The position numbers and the translations under genes are program-made. Below are positions 20,952-32,500 of a DNA stretch of 64,000 nucleotides, in pieces. Under the pieces are notes generated by a model. That model had not been told where the DNA came from. It made no database searches and saw only the letters and a program-made list of their open reading frames with translations. Location of the stretch: NCBI GenBank assembly GCA_006384855.1, contig VCJN01002666.1, forward strand, positions 1-64,000, written 5' to 3'. Source of the DNA: Tetraselmis striata (lineage: Eukaryota > Chlorophyta > Chlorodendrophyceae > Chlorodendrales > Chlorodendraceae). Each line of letters begins with the position of its first letter. The stretch's first letter is position 1.

Positions 20952-22112
20952 ATGGCTACACCAGGAGAGACACCACCTGAGGATAGCGGAAGCTTTCCGG
21001 TAGCGGCCACTGCCGGCGAAGCACAGCCGATTCCGCTTGAAGGAGGTCAAGAGGGCACGCAACCGACCCTCGCAACCATGATGAGCATGCTTCAACGACT
21101 AGCCGACCGAGTCGAGACTATGTCGACGGAGCAAGCGAGGATGCAAGATGTAGCGCAAGCTACAACGGCGGCAACGGCGGAGATTCGCCGCTTGGACGAG
21201 TACGTGCGACAAGGCTTCAGTCATTTCGACGACCGAGTGAACCGGAGCCGAGTTGTAGAGCAGCAGATGCGAGACCAGCTTCGTTCTGCCCGGACCAGCG
21301 ACATGCCTGGGCTCATGCCGAGCGATGTGAAACCAGCGAAGATCGAGAAGCTATCGACTACGAATATCGACGAGCTACGGAACTGGTTTCGTCATGCACG
21401 GGGTTACCTGAAATATCACAATGTAAACCCGGAGGAACCTCGTAGCGTGTACTGGGCATCTGGCTATTTTCACGGACCCGTATCCAAGTGGTGGTACGCG
21501 CAAGTGGCGAGTACGCACGACGAAATTGGCGGCGGTTTTACCGGTATTACGCACATGGAGGCGGCACTAATCACCGAATTCTGTGGACGTACACCGGCGA
21601 AGCAAGCTCGTATCAATCTGGATCGCGCGACACAACGGACTACAGTACAGAAGTACGCGAATTATTTCCGCGAGCAACTACTGGAGTTACCACATCGTCA
21701 CGAGGAAGATAATGTACATGACTTCCAGCGCGGACTGAAACCCCATATTCGAAAGGAAGTTGCCCTGAAAAACCCTAAGACCCTGGCAGAAGCTGTACAG
21801 GCAGCTCTGGCTGTTGAAGCTGCGGAGCGGGAGACAGATGTGCACCGCGAGATCCGTCGCGAGCGCCTAAACATCATGGACGACGATGGCGACGACGACG
21901 AGCAGTACTACAGCAGTGCTGAGGGTGAGGCTACAGAACAAGAAGACGACCTGTTGATGGCGCGGCGATTGACCGAGGAGGAGTTTGAGAGATTTAAGAA
22001 GGAAGGTCGCTGCTTTATCTGCAGGGCGAAAGGTCATGTTGCGTCCGCGTGCCCGAGCAAGAAGAAGAAGATTTCTGAATATCGACCCAGAAAGACCCGG
22101 CCGGGAAACTAA
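20952..22112 (+). CDS. gag: Gag of LTR element 1
   Basis: 386 codons from the first ATG after the PBS. The middle (about residues 140-300) has the W-rich retrotransposon capsid pattern (LRNWFRHARGYLKYHN; PVSKWWYAQV). The C terminus has an acidic stretch and a zinc knuckle CFICRAKGHVASAC (C-x2-C-x4-H-x4-C) followed by a Lys/Arg tail, for RNA packaging. The final codons are GGA AAC TAA, forming the slippery heptamer G-GGA-AAC with the preceding base. The product should assemble the cytoplasmic particle. It is intact and almost identical to the gag of element 2. Confidence 0.93.
   Translation: MATPGETPPEDSGSFPVAATAGEAQPIPLEGGQEGTQPTLATMMSMLQRLADRVETMSTEQARMQDVAQATTAATAEIRRLDEYVRQGFSHFDDRVNRSRVVEQQMRDQLRSARTSDMPGLMPSDVKPAKIEKLSTTNIDELRNWFRHARGYLKYHNVNPEEPRSVYWASGYFHGPVSKWWYAQVASTHDEIGGGFTGITHMEAALITEFCGRTPAKQARINLDRATQRTTVQKYANYFREQLLELPHRHEEDNVHDFQRGLKPHIRKEVALKNPKTLAEAVQAALAVEAAERETDVHREIRRERLNIMDDDGDDDEQYYSSAEGEATEQEDDLLMARRLTEEEFERFKKEGRCFICRAKGHVASACPSKKKKISEYRPRKTRPGN
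22103..22109 (+). promoter_or_regulatory. -1 frameshift slippery site GGGAAAC (element 1)
   Basis: The heptamer lies in the zero frame as G-GGA-AAC immediately before the gag stop TAA (22110-22112). The -1 frame is open from here through the pol ATG at 22253. A GC-palindromic stretch (GCCGCGCGCGGC, about 22124-22135) lies downstream at a distance where a stimulatory hairpin is expected. Element 2 has the identical arrangement. Confidence 0.8.
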
Positions 22113-22252
22113 GACGTGAGTCGGCCGCGCGCGGCGCGCGACAGGGTGAAGGACTGTCCCCTAAAACGGCTCGCGAGACTACAGAAGTACAGCCCTCGTA
22201 TCCTCGAACGACACTGAGGCCTGATTTCCTCCACAAGGATTTCAGCGACTGG

Positions 22253-25200
22253 ATGGTACATCGCGAATTATTTCACGAGTACACGAAGAAATACGGACCC
22301 TGCGACCTGGACGGAGCTTGCGATAATGACGGCCTGAATTCTCAAGTTTCTGGTAGTTTTTGCTGTCCGACGCGCCCATTTCAGGAACAGGATCTCGGAG
22401 AATATCGGCGTATTTGGCTAAATGCCCCGTATGACCGAATTGAAGAATTTTTGGGCCACTACCTTCGACAGAAGTTATTGCATCCGCATCTACGAGCAAT
22501 TATTGTGGTCCCAAAATGGTCGCGTAAGCCGTGGTTTCGACTACTTAGAAATTTTCGTCTGGTGGATGAGTTGCCAGCGGAGACTTCTGTGTTTACGTGC
22601 CCAACGAACGATGGCATAGAAGGTGCGAGACAAGATGTTGGCCCCACTCGATGGGCAACACAGATCTACGCTGACGATGGCGCCGGCGTACGGTTTCTAC
22701 CGCAGCACCTGAGAACCCCACCGAAGCCTGAGTGGACGCACTCGAAGGTTCTAGTAACCAATGGAAGACGAGTGCTTCTGACTGTAGAAGACAGCGGACT
22801 GATTTGGTTTCCAGAAGGCAAGCGCGGCGACACGGATGCGACGCCGGAGACAACAGCAGTACGACGATTACTCGAGCAAACTGGGTACCGGGTACAGGAG
22901 AGCAATCTACGGTACCTCGGCACTCAGCGGACGGGGGACAACTGGTGTCCTGTATACCTGTATCGCGTTCGTCGTAATACTGTACCCACGAAGACCCCTT
23001 TGAACCGTGCACTATGGACAACCTGGAAGAAATTATTGGAGGCACGAAGTACGGGTTATCTGGAGACGGAGACAGTACGCTACCCACTACGGTACGAAAG
23101 CTTCGGCGAACAAATTGATGAATATGTCAACCGTAACGTCCGACTACCTGGCGAAGACTCCACATCGCGTTTGTGCAACGTATCTTCACCGAGTGGTACC
23201 CGACTGCTGACTATTACTGGCGAATTGCGAGGACGACACTGTAAAATACTGGTGGACTCTGGTGCAACCGAAAATTTTGCGAGTACCGAATGGGTGCAAT
23301 TGCATCAGTGCCCTACAGTATCCGGAGGAAAACACCGTATAAAACTGGCGAACGGCAGTATGAGTACCAGTACCAAACGGCTGAGGAGCGAAGTACTTAC
23401 CGTAGGAGCTTTCGACTATAAATTGGACGCTATAGTTACAGACCTGGAGAAATTCGACATTATTCTCGGACAACCTTGGCTGGAAACAGTTAATCCTGAC
23501 ATCGACTGGACTGCTAAAATTATTAAACACCGGAAGACTGGACAACACATTGCTACAGCGGAACAGTATACAGTACCTACGACGGTTTACCACCTGGACG
23601 CGGCTAAGATGGCGAAGGAACTGAGGAAGAGTCGCGGCGAGGAACTGTTTGCTGTTGCGGTACGCGAGGTGTTCGATGCGGTAGCTGAGCTGCGCACGGA
23701 CCAGTCGACCGAGTGGACCGAGGAGCTCAAGGAGTCCCTTATGGAGTTTGCAGACATCATCGCGGAGCCTACTGACCTGCCACCGGAGCGCGAGTTCGAC
23801 TTTGAGATCAACCTGGAGAGTGATGAACCCCCCAAGGAACGAACGTACCGTATGTCACCAGCGGAGTTGCAAGAGGTACGGTCACAACTGGAAGAATTGT
23901 TGGCAAAAGGGTGGATTCGTCCGTCCAAGTCAAACTACGGCGCCCCAATTTTATTTGTGCGTAAGAAAGACGGCACTCTGCGTATGTGTGTGGACTACCG
24001 TAAATTGAATGACCTTACGAAGAAAGACCGGACTCCACTTCCTCGTATCGACGAATTATTGGACTCATTGCATGGTGCGACTATTTTCAGTACTCTGGAC
24101 CTGTATAAAGGCTACCATCAAGTACGAATTAAACCGGAAGACATCCACAAAACAGCGTTCCGGACACACTATGGACTCTACGAGTACTGTGTGTTACCTT
24201 TCGGCTTGACAAACGCCCCAGCTGGATTCCAGACTATGATGAACCGTGTTTTGAGCCCATATCTCGGCAAATTCTGCGTGGTATACCTGGACGACGTGCT
24301 GATCTACAGCAAGACAGCTGAAGAGCATCTCGAGCACATCAGATTGGTGCTACGGGAGTTGCAACGACACCACTTGCATATCAAGCTGTCGAAGTGTTCG
24401 TTCGGCAGTACTAGCGTGGAGTTTTTGGGCCATATCGTCGAAGCAGGACAGATCAAGATGGACCCCCGGAAGGTGGAAGCAGTTCAACAGTGGCCCGTGC
24501 CGAAGACAGTAAAGGACGTACGAGGTTTTCTCGGCCTTGCTGGCTATTACCGCAAGTTCATCCATAACTTCGCAGCTATTGCGGCGCCACTACATGACCT
24601 GACGAAGAATCAACCGGAGTTTGTGTGGACGCCTCGTGCTGATGCGGCGTTTCGTGCATTAAAGGACGCAATGGTACGAGCACCTGTACTGAGTATACCG
24701 GACACATCTGCGGACGCCCGTTACACATTGTATACAGATGCTTCTGGATTTGCAGTGGGAGCTGTGCTGCTGCAAGATCAAGGCTCAGGACTTCGACCTG
24801 TCGCGTACCATGCACGCAAGATGAACAAACACGAAGTTCACTACCCGGTACATGAGCAAGAGTTGTTAGCGGTTCGTGATGCACTCATCAAGTTCCGATG
24901 CTACCTTGATGGAGCGGCGGGCTTTACGGTCATCACCGACCATGACACACTACGGCACTTCTTTCGCCAACGCGATTTGTCGACGCGGCAAGTACGATGG
25001 CTGCAAGTGTTTGCGCCTTACCAACGACATATGGACATCGTCTACAAGCGAGGAGCTGCCAATCATGCGGACGCCCTCTCTCGGCGACCCGACTTGAAGG
25101 ATGCGCTACAGAAGCTAGATCTGCTGAACAACTGGTCAGAAGACGAGGCTGACTGCGAAATAAATTCAGTTTTATTTGCTATGGAGTCGCGACTACAGGC

Positions 25201-26738
25201 GGACAACAAGTTTTACGACGAAATCAAGACCGCATATGACTCCGACGAGTACCTGAAATCGCGGAAAGCTTTACCATCCTGGCTAGTACGTCACAGTAAT
25301 GGTCTACTATACGCCTACGGCTCACGACTTTACGTACCAAATGTGGCGGACCTGCGACAACGAGCACTGTCCGAACTACATGACGCGCCTACTGCTGGAC
25401 ACCCAGGAGGACGACGACTACTGGCGCGTACTGTGGAACTGTACTGGTGGCCCCGTATGAAACAGACTGTCACTAACTACGTGCGACGCTGCCCTACCTG
25501 TCAACGTACTAAGGCGGCCCGGCATAAGCCATACGGCTTACTTCAGCCCCATGACGTACCGTCACGACCATTTGAGGTAATATCCCTGGATTTAATCACA
25601 GATCTTCCGGAGTGCCAGGGGTATGACTCAGTAGTGGTTTTCGTATGTCTACTGTCAAAGCGAGTAATTGTTGAGCCAACTACGAAGACAGTTACTGCTG
25701 AAGGCTTGGCGGAGATTATGCATCGCTCAGTTTTTCGTCATTTCGGCCTACCGGCTAAACTCATCTCTGACCGAGACCCCAGATAGATTTATGTCGGAAT
25801 TCTGGCAAAATATGTTCAAGACCATGGGTACTAAGCTGAACATCTCTACAGCTTTTCATCCAGCAACCGATGGCCAGACGGAACGCACTAACCAAACTTG
25901 GGAGCAAGTGCTACGCTGCTACGTGCACCCCCTGCACGATGATTGGGTCAACCACCTCACCAACGTGGAGTTTGCGATCAACGCTGCTCAGTCGACTTCG
26001 ACTACTATGTCCCCTTTCAAGGCGACTTTGGGATTCGAGCCGACTACACCTGCTACTACTCAACTCGCAACCGAGCCGACTCGAGCTCTTCCGGAACACG
26101 TCAAGTATGTACAGGAGCTTCATCGCTTCGCGCATGATTGCGTACTGGAGGCTCAAACTCGTATGCAGACTGCAGCTAATCGTAAACGACTACCCATACC
26201 ATTCAAGACCGGCGACAGAGTTAAGCTGAAGGCGTCTCATCTGAAGTTTATTCAGCAACCCTGTGCTAAGCTACGCGATCGCTACGTGGGCCCCTTCGTC
26301 ATTACAGAGCAGATCTCGCCAGTTGCTTTCCGATTGCAACTACCTGCGGGCGTACGAGTCCACGACGTGGTGCACGCGAGTATGCTGGAAAAGTGGTATG
26401 ACGACCCTGACCAACCGGCGAAGTCTGAACGAGTACCGATTGTCCACGACGCAAACCGATTCCATGTTCAGGACATACTCGATGTTGCCTTCAACGTCAA
26501 TGGCACTGGACTACTGTTTCGAGTGCGATGGGCGTTCCCGTACAACGTACCAAGCGAAGACACCTGGGAGCCCCTACGCGGAGTCAAGCACTTGGACATT
26601 TTCCGGTCGTTCTTACTGTCTAAACCATACCGACAGTTTACTGAGAGCCCAGACTTCATTCGGTTCCGGAATCGCTACCCAAGCCGAGTAGTCGCTACCT
26701 TCCGCCTGAACTTCAAAAAATCAAGACCAAGACTGTAG
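22253..26738 (+). pseudogene. pol: Pol of LTR element 1, frameshifted in integrase
   Basis: Same polyprotein as element 2 (see there for domains), open from the -1 frameshift site to a stop at 25784-25786 directly after the second integrase aspartate (ISDRDPR). A 4-bp duplication (CCCAGATAGATTT where element 2 has CCCAGATTT) shifts the frame. The rest of integrase and the chromodomain-like end continue in another frame to 26738. Protease, RT and RNase H are intact, so a truncated Pol could be made, but integrase lacks its catalytic glutamate and C terminus. The far end also differs from element 2 by a few bases, giving a longer tail. Confidence 0.95.
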
Positions 26739-26784
26739 TTTCCTGTAGTTCTGTGACACCTGCACAGCGAGGACGCTTGTGCTT

Positions 26785-26797
26785 AAGGGGGAGAGAG
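26785..26797 (+). other. Polypurine tract of element 1
   Basis: AAGGGGGAGAGAG directly abuts the 3' LTR, the usual primer position for plus-strand DNA synthesis. Confidence 0.85.
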
Positions 26798-27208
26798 TGT
26801 TATACTCCATTTCCCTATAGCCATAATGTTCTGCTATACTAGCAGGTATAACCCCGCAAAGGTAGTACGACTACGCATCCGCGGAGTCGCTGTACATATT
26901 AGTATTGCGGGCGTAAATATTAGTAGTATAAGGCCGAGGACTGTTCTGGAATTCTCTAGAGTTCTCTGACTCAAGCCTTACGTGGCTAACACAGCACGGG
27001 TATCCCATGACACCCGGCTAACATAGCACAGGTATGACTATGACCTCGGCGGGTATAAATACCGCCTCGGACAAGTCTACTAGGTAGGATTCAGAGACAG
27101 AACTATAACCCAGGAACCCCTGTAACCAGAAGAGATTGGCCATACTTTCTAAATCCTTCCGCTGCATCCTAAAGGGCCTAAAGAACAGGCTTAAGCTAGA
27201 GCCTAACA
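26798..27208 (+). repeat. 3' LTR of element 1
   Basis: 411 bp, TGTTATACTCC to GCCTAACA, followed by the target duplication GCTGG. Confidence 0.97.
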
Positions 27209-27294
27209 GCTGGCCAGATGTGAAGAAGTACGACATGGAGAGGAAGGCGGAGCGTGAAGCAGCGATGCAAGCGGGAGGCGAGGCGGGCACCATC
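27209..27294 (+). pseudogene. ORF interrupted by LTR element 1 (3' part)
   Basis: After the target duplication the sequence continues in frame with the ORF left of the element: VKKYDMERKAEREAAMQ, a Gly-rich end and TGA at 27292-27294 or just beyond. The charged, helix-like character matches the 5' part. See 20107-20358. Confidence 0.4.
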
Positions 27295-27346
27295 GGTGAG
27301 GGGCCGGGGGGCGGCTGAGGGCGGCGGTGAGCCGAGCAACCGCCGC

Positions 27347-28825
27347 TCACGTTACAGAGTTATCTATGGTAAATCCAGTAAGGGCGAGAAGGGGAAGGGG
27401 AAGGGACACGCTTACTAGTTGTAAAAAATGCATCCACATTTTCCTTCGCTTCGCCGCTTTCTCTGCCATCTCTGCCTTTATGGCATCTGCCTTTGCCTTA
27501 GGTAGGTGGGGCCGTGCATGATGGGTTGGTCCGTGCATGTCATGGTGGTGCGCCATGAAGGCATTGCGCTTCATGACTTGGCCATTCTTGCAGAGCGTCA
27601 CCTTGCCGGACTTAAGAAGGCGCTGAGGCTGGTGGTTGCTGCCCTTGCGGAAGCCCTCCTTGATTTTTATGTTGCAGTGCTCCATGCACTGAGCGCTCAG
27701 TGCGTCAAGGTTGCCATGCAGTTCCATCCATCGGGGGAAGTGTCATGCAACTTCATGCATGTACGGAGTGATGTCCTGTGCTGTCGCGATGTCCAAGAAG
27801 GCTGCGAAGAACATCGCCGTAGCTGTCCGCAGCTTCTTGGCTGCTGCCAGCCCGTCAGCCGTGAGGCCGCCAGGGTCTGCACTCAATGTTGCTGATATGC
27901 CGTCGTACTTCTCCCACACCGCTGGAATCTTGACTCTGCCACCATGTGACGCAGGGATCGCGGCGTCAAGCACAAGCTGGCGGTGGCCCTCCAGCATCTT
28001 TTGCACCTCATGCCCACTGAGGGCAGGGAGATCTGCCTTGGTGATAGCCTTGCTCTTCCTACTCTGCACCTTCACCTCTCTGCTTGGTAGCCGGATAAGC
28101 TCCATCACATCCATTGCCGCATGCGCATTGTCTGCATGCATGTCCTTGCACCGCTTGTGCACGGTGTGCAACGCCACATGCGGACATATCTGAATGCATG
28201 CATGCATGCATGCATGGTGTCCCCGATCATGTCCTCTGGCTCGATGCACATGAAGCCAACCGGCATTTGTGACGCCGGCCGAACGGCGCCAATTGATAGT
28301 ATGCATGTCCTCCTTGTTGTCACCACGCAATGGCTCGCATCAGCTTCCGCTCCTTAATATCGGCCCGAGCTATTACTCCAGCCCGACTCGAAGCCTCGCT
28401 GCCGCTTGTAAACTCTCTCTTTGCTCGCCGAACGGCTGCCTTGGCAGAGTTAGCGTTGAGTTATAGCCTTTGCGTGCTTTTCACATGCGCAATGCGCCTA
28501 TACGGCGGCCGCACGAATCTATTTACAACCTCTTTCTTAGCCCGGGAGCGCACCCGCGTCGCCTCAAGCTGGACTTGTAGCGACTCGACGTTCTTGTCCA
28601 GCTTGTCAACACGTTTGTTGAGCATGTCACCGTCGCTACGAAGCGAGACGTTCTCCGCTGCTGTCCGTTGTGTCGCCGCCGCCGCTCGCTCGCTGGCATT
28701 TTGCGGATGAGCAACCGCGGCTCCCGCCGATGTCTGGCGCTGCTCCGCCTCCTCCTCTCGGCTACCAAATCTACCCCGCTTCCTTGCGCGTGCAGCTTTG
28801 CCACCGCTAGCTGCGGCGGGCTGTT
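27347..28825 (-). pseudogene. Degenerate unknown gene or DNA-transposon protein
   Basis: Two coherent minus-strand segments occur. From about 28825 to 28323 one frame encodes a Lys/Arg-rich, Ala-rich region with a heptad-like coiled coil (MLNKRVDKLDKNVESLQVQL), broken by TAA at 28461-28463 and TGA at 28320-28322. From 28330 to 27347 another frame continues with LPALSGHEVQKMLEGHRQL and ITPYMHEVA, then TGA (27743-27745), then HFPRWMELHGNLDALSAQCM. The last part is reminiscent of domains in eukaryotic transposon-derived proteins, but I cannot name it. Stops and a frame change indicate decay. It fills the space between the two LTR elements. Confidence 0.45.
28191..28218. repeat. (CATG)n microsatellite
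   Basis: About seven tandem GCAT/CATG units inside the degenerate minus-strand ORF. Confidence 0.85.
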
Positions 28826-29007
28826 GCGGGCATGGCGGGCTGCGATAGGTATGCTGCTTGTACCGCCGTCGCCATGCCGCCGCGTACGCCCACCCACATC
28901 AGGTTCACCGACCCACCCACACCGCCGCATCCCGAGCGCCACCCGCCACTTAGCCCGCCTGCGCTGTCGCGCATTAACCCGTACATGTCACATACGAGGT
29001 CCGCAAG

Positions 29008-29418
29008 TGTTAGGCTCTAGCTTAAGCCTGTTCTTTAGGCCCTTTAGGATGCAGCGGAAGGATTTAGAAAGTATGGCCAGTCTCTTCTGGTTACAGGGGT
29101 TCCTGGGTTATAGTTCTGTCTCTGAATTCTACCTAGTAGACTTGTCCGAGGCGGTATTTATACCCGCCGAGGTCATAGTCATACCTGTGCTATGTTAGCC
29201 GGGTGTCATGGGATACCCGTGCTGTGTTAGCCACGTAAGGCTTGAGTCAGAGAACTCTAGAGAATTCCAGAACAGTCCTCGGCCTTATACTACTAATATT
29301 TACGCCCGCAATACTAATATGTACAGCGACTCCGCGGATGCGTAGTCGTACTACCTTTGCGGGGTTATACCTGCTAGTATAGCAGAACATTATGGCTATA
29401 GGGAAATGGAGTATAACA
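29008..29418 (-). repeat. 3' LTR of element 2
   Basis: 411 bp; on the plus strand it reads TGTTAGGCTC to GAGTATAACA. Differences from element 1 LTRs (for example in the stretch around GGCCAGTCTC) are shared with the other LTR of this element. Confidence 0.97.
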
Positions 29419-29431
29419 CTCTCTCCCCCTT
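29419..29431 (-). other. Polypurine tract of element 2
   Basis: The reverse complement reads AAGGGGGAGAGAG, adjacent to the 3' LTR, identical to element 1. Confidence 0.85.
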
Positions 29432-29493
29432 AAGCACAAGCGTCCTCGCTGTGCAGGTATCACAGAACTACAGGAAACTACAGTCTTGGTCTT

Positions 29494-29511
29494 GATTTTT
29501 TTTTTTTTTTT
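29494..29511. repeat. Poly-T/A run at the pol end of element 2
   Basis: About 18 T on the plus strand where element 1 has only six A in sense orientation. It sits just 3' of the pol stop and is a length-variable homopolymer. Confidence 0.8.
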
Positions 29512-29516
29512 TAAGT

Positions 29517-32500
29517 TCAGGCGGAAGGTACTCGGCTTGGGTAGCGATTCCGGAACCGAATGAAGTCTGGGCTCTTAGTAAACTGTCGGTATGGTTTAGA
29601 CAGTAAGAACGACCGGAAAATGTCCAGGTGCTTGACTCCGCGTAGGGGCTCCCAGGTGTCTTCGCTTGGTACGTTGTACGGGAACGCCCATCGCACTCGA
29701 AACAGTAGTCCAGTGCCATTGTTGTTGAAGGCAACATCGAGTATGTCCTGAACATGGAATCGGTTTGCGTCATGGACAATCGGTACTCGTTCAGACTTCG
29801 CCGGTTGGTCAGGGTCGTCATACCACTTCTCCAGCATACTCGCGTGCACCACGTCGTGGACTCGTACGCCCGCAGGTAGTTGCAATCGGAAAGCAACTGG
29901 CGAGATCTGCTCTGTAATGACGAAGGGGCCCACGTAGCGATCGCGTAGCTTAGCACAGGGTTGCTGAATAAACTTCAGATGAGACGCTTTCAGCTTAACT
30001 CTGTCGCCGGTCTTGAATGGTACGGGTAGTCGTTTACGATTAGCTGCAGTCTGCATACGAGTTTGAGCCTCCAGTACGCAATCATGCGCGAAGCGATGAA
30101 GCTCCTGTACATACTTGACGTGTTCCGGAAGAGCTCGAGTTGGCTCGGTTGCGAGTTGAGTAGTAGCAGGTGTAGTCGGCTCGAATCCCAAAGTCGCCTT
30201 GAAAGGGGACATAGTAGTCGAAGTCGACTGAGCAGCGTTGATCGCAAACTCCACGTTGGTGAGGTGGTTGACCCAATCATCGTGCAGGGGGTGCACGTAG
30301 CAGCGTAGCACTTGCTCCCAAGTTTGGTTAGTGCGTTCCGTCTGGCCATCGGTTGCTGGATGAAAAGCTGTAGAGATGTTCAGCTTAGTACCCATGGTCT
30401 TGAACATATCTTGCCAGAATTCCGACATAAATCTGGGGTCTCGGTCAGAGATGAGTTTAGCCGGTAGGCCGAAATGACGAAAAACTGAGCGATGCATAAT
30501 CTCCGCCAGGCCTTCAGCAGTAACTGTCTTCGTAGTTGGCTCAACAATTACTCGCTTTGACAGTAGACATACGAAAACCACTACTGAGTCATACCCCTGG
30601 CACTCCGGAAGATCTGTGATTAAATCCAGGGATATTACCTCAAATGGTCGTGACGGTACGTCATGGGGTTGAAGTAAGCCGTATGGCTTATGCCGGGCCG
30701 CCTTAGTACGTTGACAGGTAGGGCAGCGTCGCACGTAGTTAGTGACAGTCTGTTTCATACGGGGCCACCAGTACAGTTCCACAGTACGCGCCAGTAGTCG
30801 TCGTCCTCCTGGGTGTCCAGCAGTAGGCGCGTCATGTAGTTCGTACAGTGCTCGTTGTCGCAGGTCCGCCACATTTGGTACGTAAAGTCGTGAGCCGTAG
30901 GCGTACAGTAGACCATTACTGTGACGTACTAGCCAGGATGGTAAAGCCTTCCGCGATTTCAGGTACTCGTCGGAGTCATATGCGGTCTTGATTTCGTCGT
31001 AAAATTTGTTGTCCGCCTGTAGTCGCGACTCCATAGCAAATAAAACTGAATTTATTTCGCAGTCAGCCTCGTCTTCTGACCAGTTGTTCAGCAGATCTAG
31101 CTTCTGTAGCGCATCCTTCAAGTCGGGTCGCCGAGAGAGGGCGTCCGCATGATTGGCAGCTCCTCGCTTGTAGACGATGTCCATATGTCGTTGGTAAGGC
31201 GCAAACACTTGCAGCCATCGTACTTGCCGCGTCGACAAATCGCGTTGGCGAAAGAAGTGCCGTAGCGTGTCATGGTCGGTGATGACCGTAAAGCCCGCCG
31301 CTCCATCAAGGTAGCATCGGAACTTGATGAGTGCATCACGAACCGCTAACAACTCTTGCTCATGTACCGGGTAGTGAACTTCGTGTTTGTTCATCTTGCG
31401 TGCATGGTACGCGACAGGTCGAAGTCCTGAGCCTTGATCTTGCAGCAGCACAGCTCCCACTGCAAATCCAGAAGCATCTGTGTACAATGTGTAACGGGCG
31501 TCCGCAGATGTGTCCGGTATACTCAGTACAGGTGCTCGTACCATTGCGTCCTTTAATGCACGAAACGCTGCATCAGCACGAGGCGTCCACACAAACTCCG
31601 GTTGATTCTTCGTCAGGTCATGTAGTGGCGCCGCAATAGCCGCGAAGTTATGGATGAACTTGCGGTAATAGCCAGCAAGGCCGAGAAAACCTCGTACGTC
31701 CTTTACTGTCTTCGGCACGGGCCACTGTTGAACTGCTTCCACCTTCCGGGGGTCCATCTTGATCTGTCCTGCCTCGACGATATGGCCCAAAAACTCCACG
31801 CTAGTACTGCCGAACGAACACTTCGACAGCTTGATATGCAAGTGATGTCGTTGCAACTCCCGTAGCACCAATCTGATGTGCTCGAGATGCTCTTCAGCTG
31901 TCTTGCTGTAGATCAGCACGTCGTCCAGGTATACCACGCAGAATTTGCCGAGATATGGGCTCAAAACACGGTTCATCATAGTCTGGAATCCAGCTGGGGC
32001 GTTTGTCAAGCCGAAAGGTAACACACAGTACTCGTAGAGTCCATAGTGTGTCCGGAACGCTGTTTTGTGGATGTCTTCCGGTTTAATTCGTACTTGATGG
32101 TAGCCTTTGTACAGGTCCAGAGTACTGAAAATAGTCGCACCATGCAATGAGTCCAATAATTCGTCGATACGAGGAAGCGGGGTCCGGTCTTTCTTCGTAA
32201 GGTCATTCAATTTACGGTAGTCCACACACATACGCAGAGTGCCGTCTTTCTTACGCACAAATAAAATTGGGGCGCCGTAGTTTGACTTGGACGGACGAAT
32301 CCACCCTTTTGCCAACAATTCCTCCAGTTGTGACCGTACCTCCTGCAACTCCGCTGGTGACATACGGTACGTTCGTTCTTTGGGGGGTTCATCACTCTCC
32401 AGGTTGATCTCAAAGTCGAACTCGCGCTCCGGTGGCAGGTCAGTAGGCTCCGCGATGATGTCTGCAAACTCCATAAGGGACTCCTTGAGCTCCTCGGTCC

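Larger units (their letters stand above)
20359..27208 (+). mobile_element. Ty3/gypsy LTR retrotransposon, element 1
   Basis: A complete 6850-bp LTR retrotransposon: 411-bp LTRs with TGTTA...TAACA ends, PBS, gag (20952-22112), pol (22253-26738, broken) and PPT. It is flanked by the perfect 5-bp target duplication GCTGG (20354-20358 and 27209-27213). The Pol order protease-RT-RNase H-integrase-chromodomain-like places it in the Ty3/gypsy group. The two LTRs share variants not found in element 2, so both are products of a single recent insertion. It differs from element 2 by a 141-bp duplication after the 5' LTR, a 4-bp insertion in integrase and a different pol end. Confidence 0.97.

Noticed and set aside
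22593..24884. Antisense ORFs over pol (for example 23186-23593 and 24576-24884)
   Set aside because: Shadows of the intact pol frame with no independent motifs; they repeat in element 2 for the same reason.
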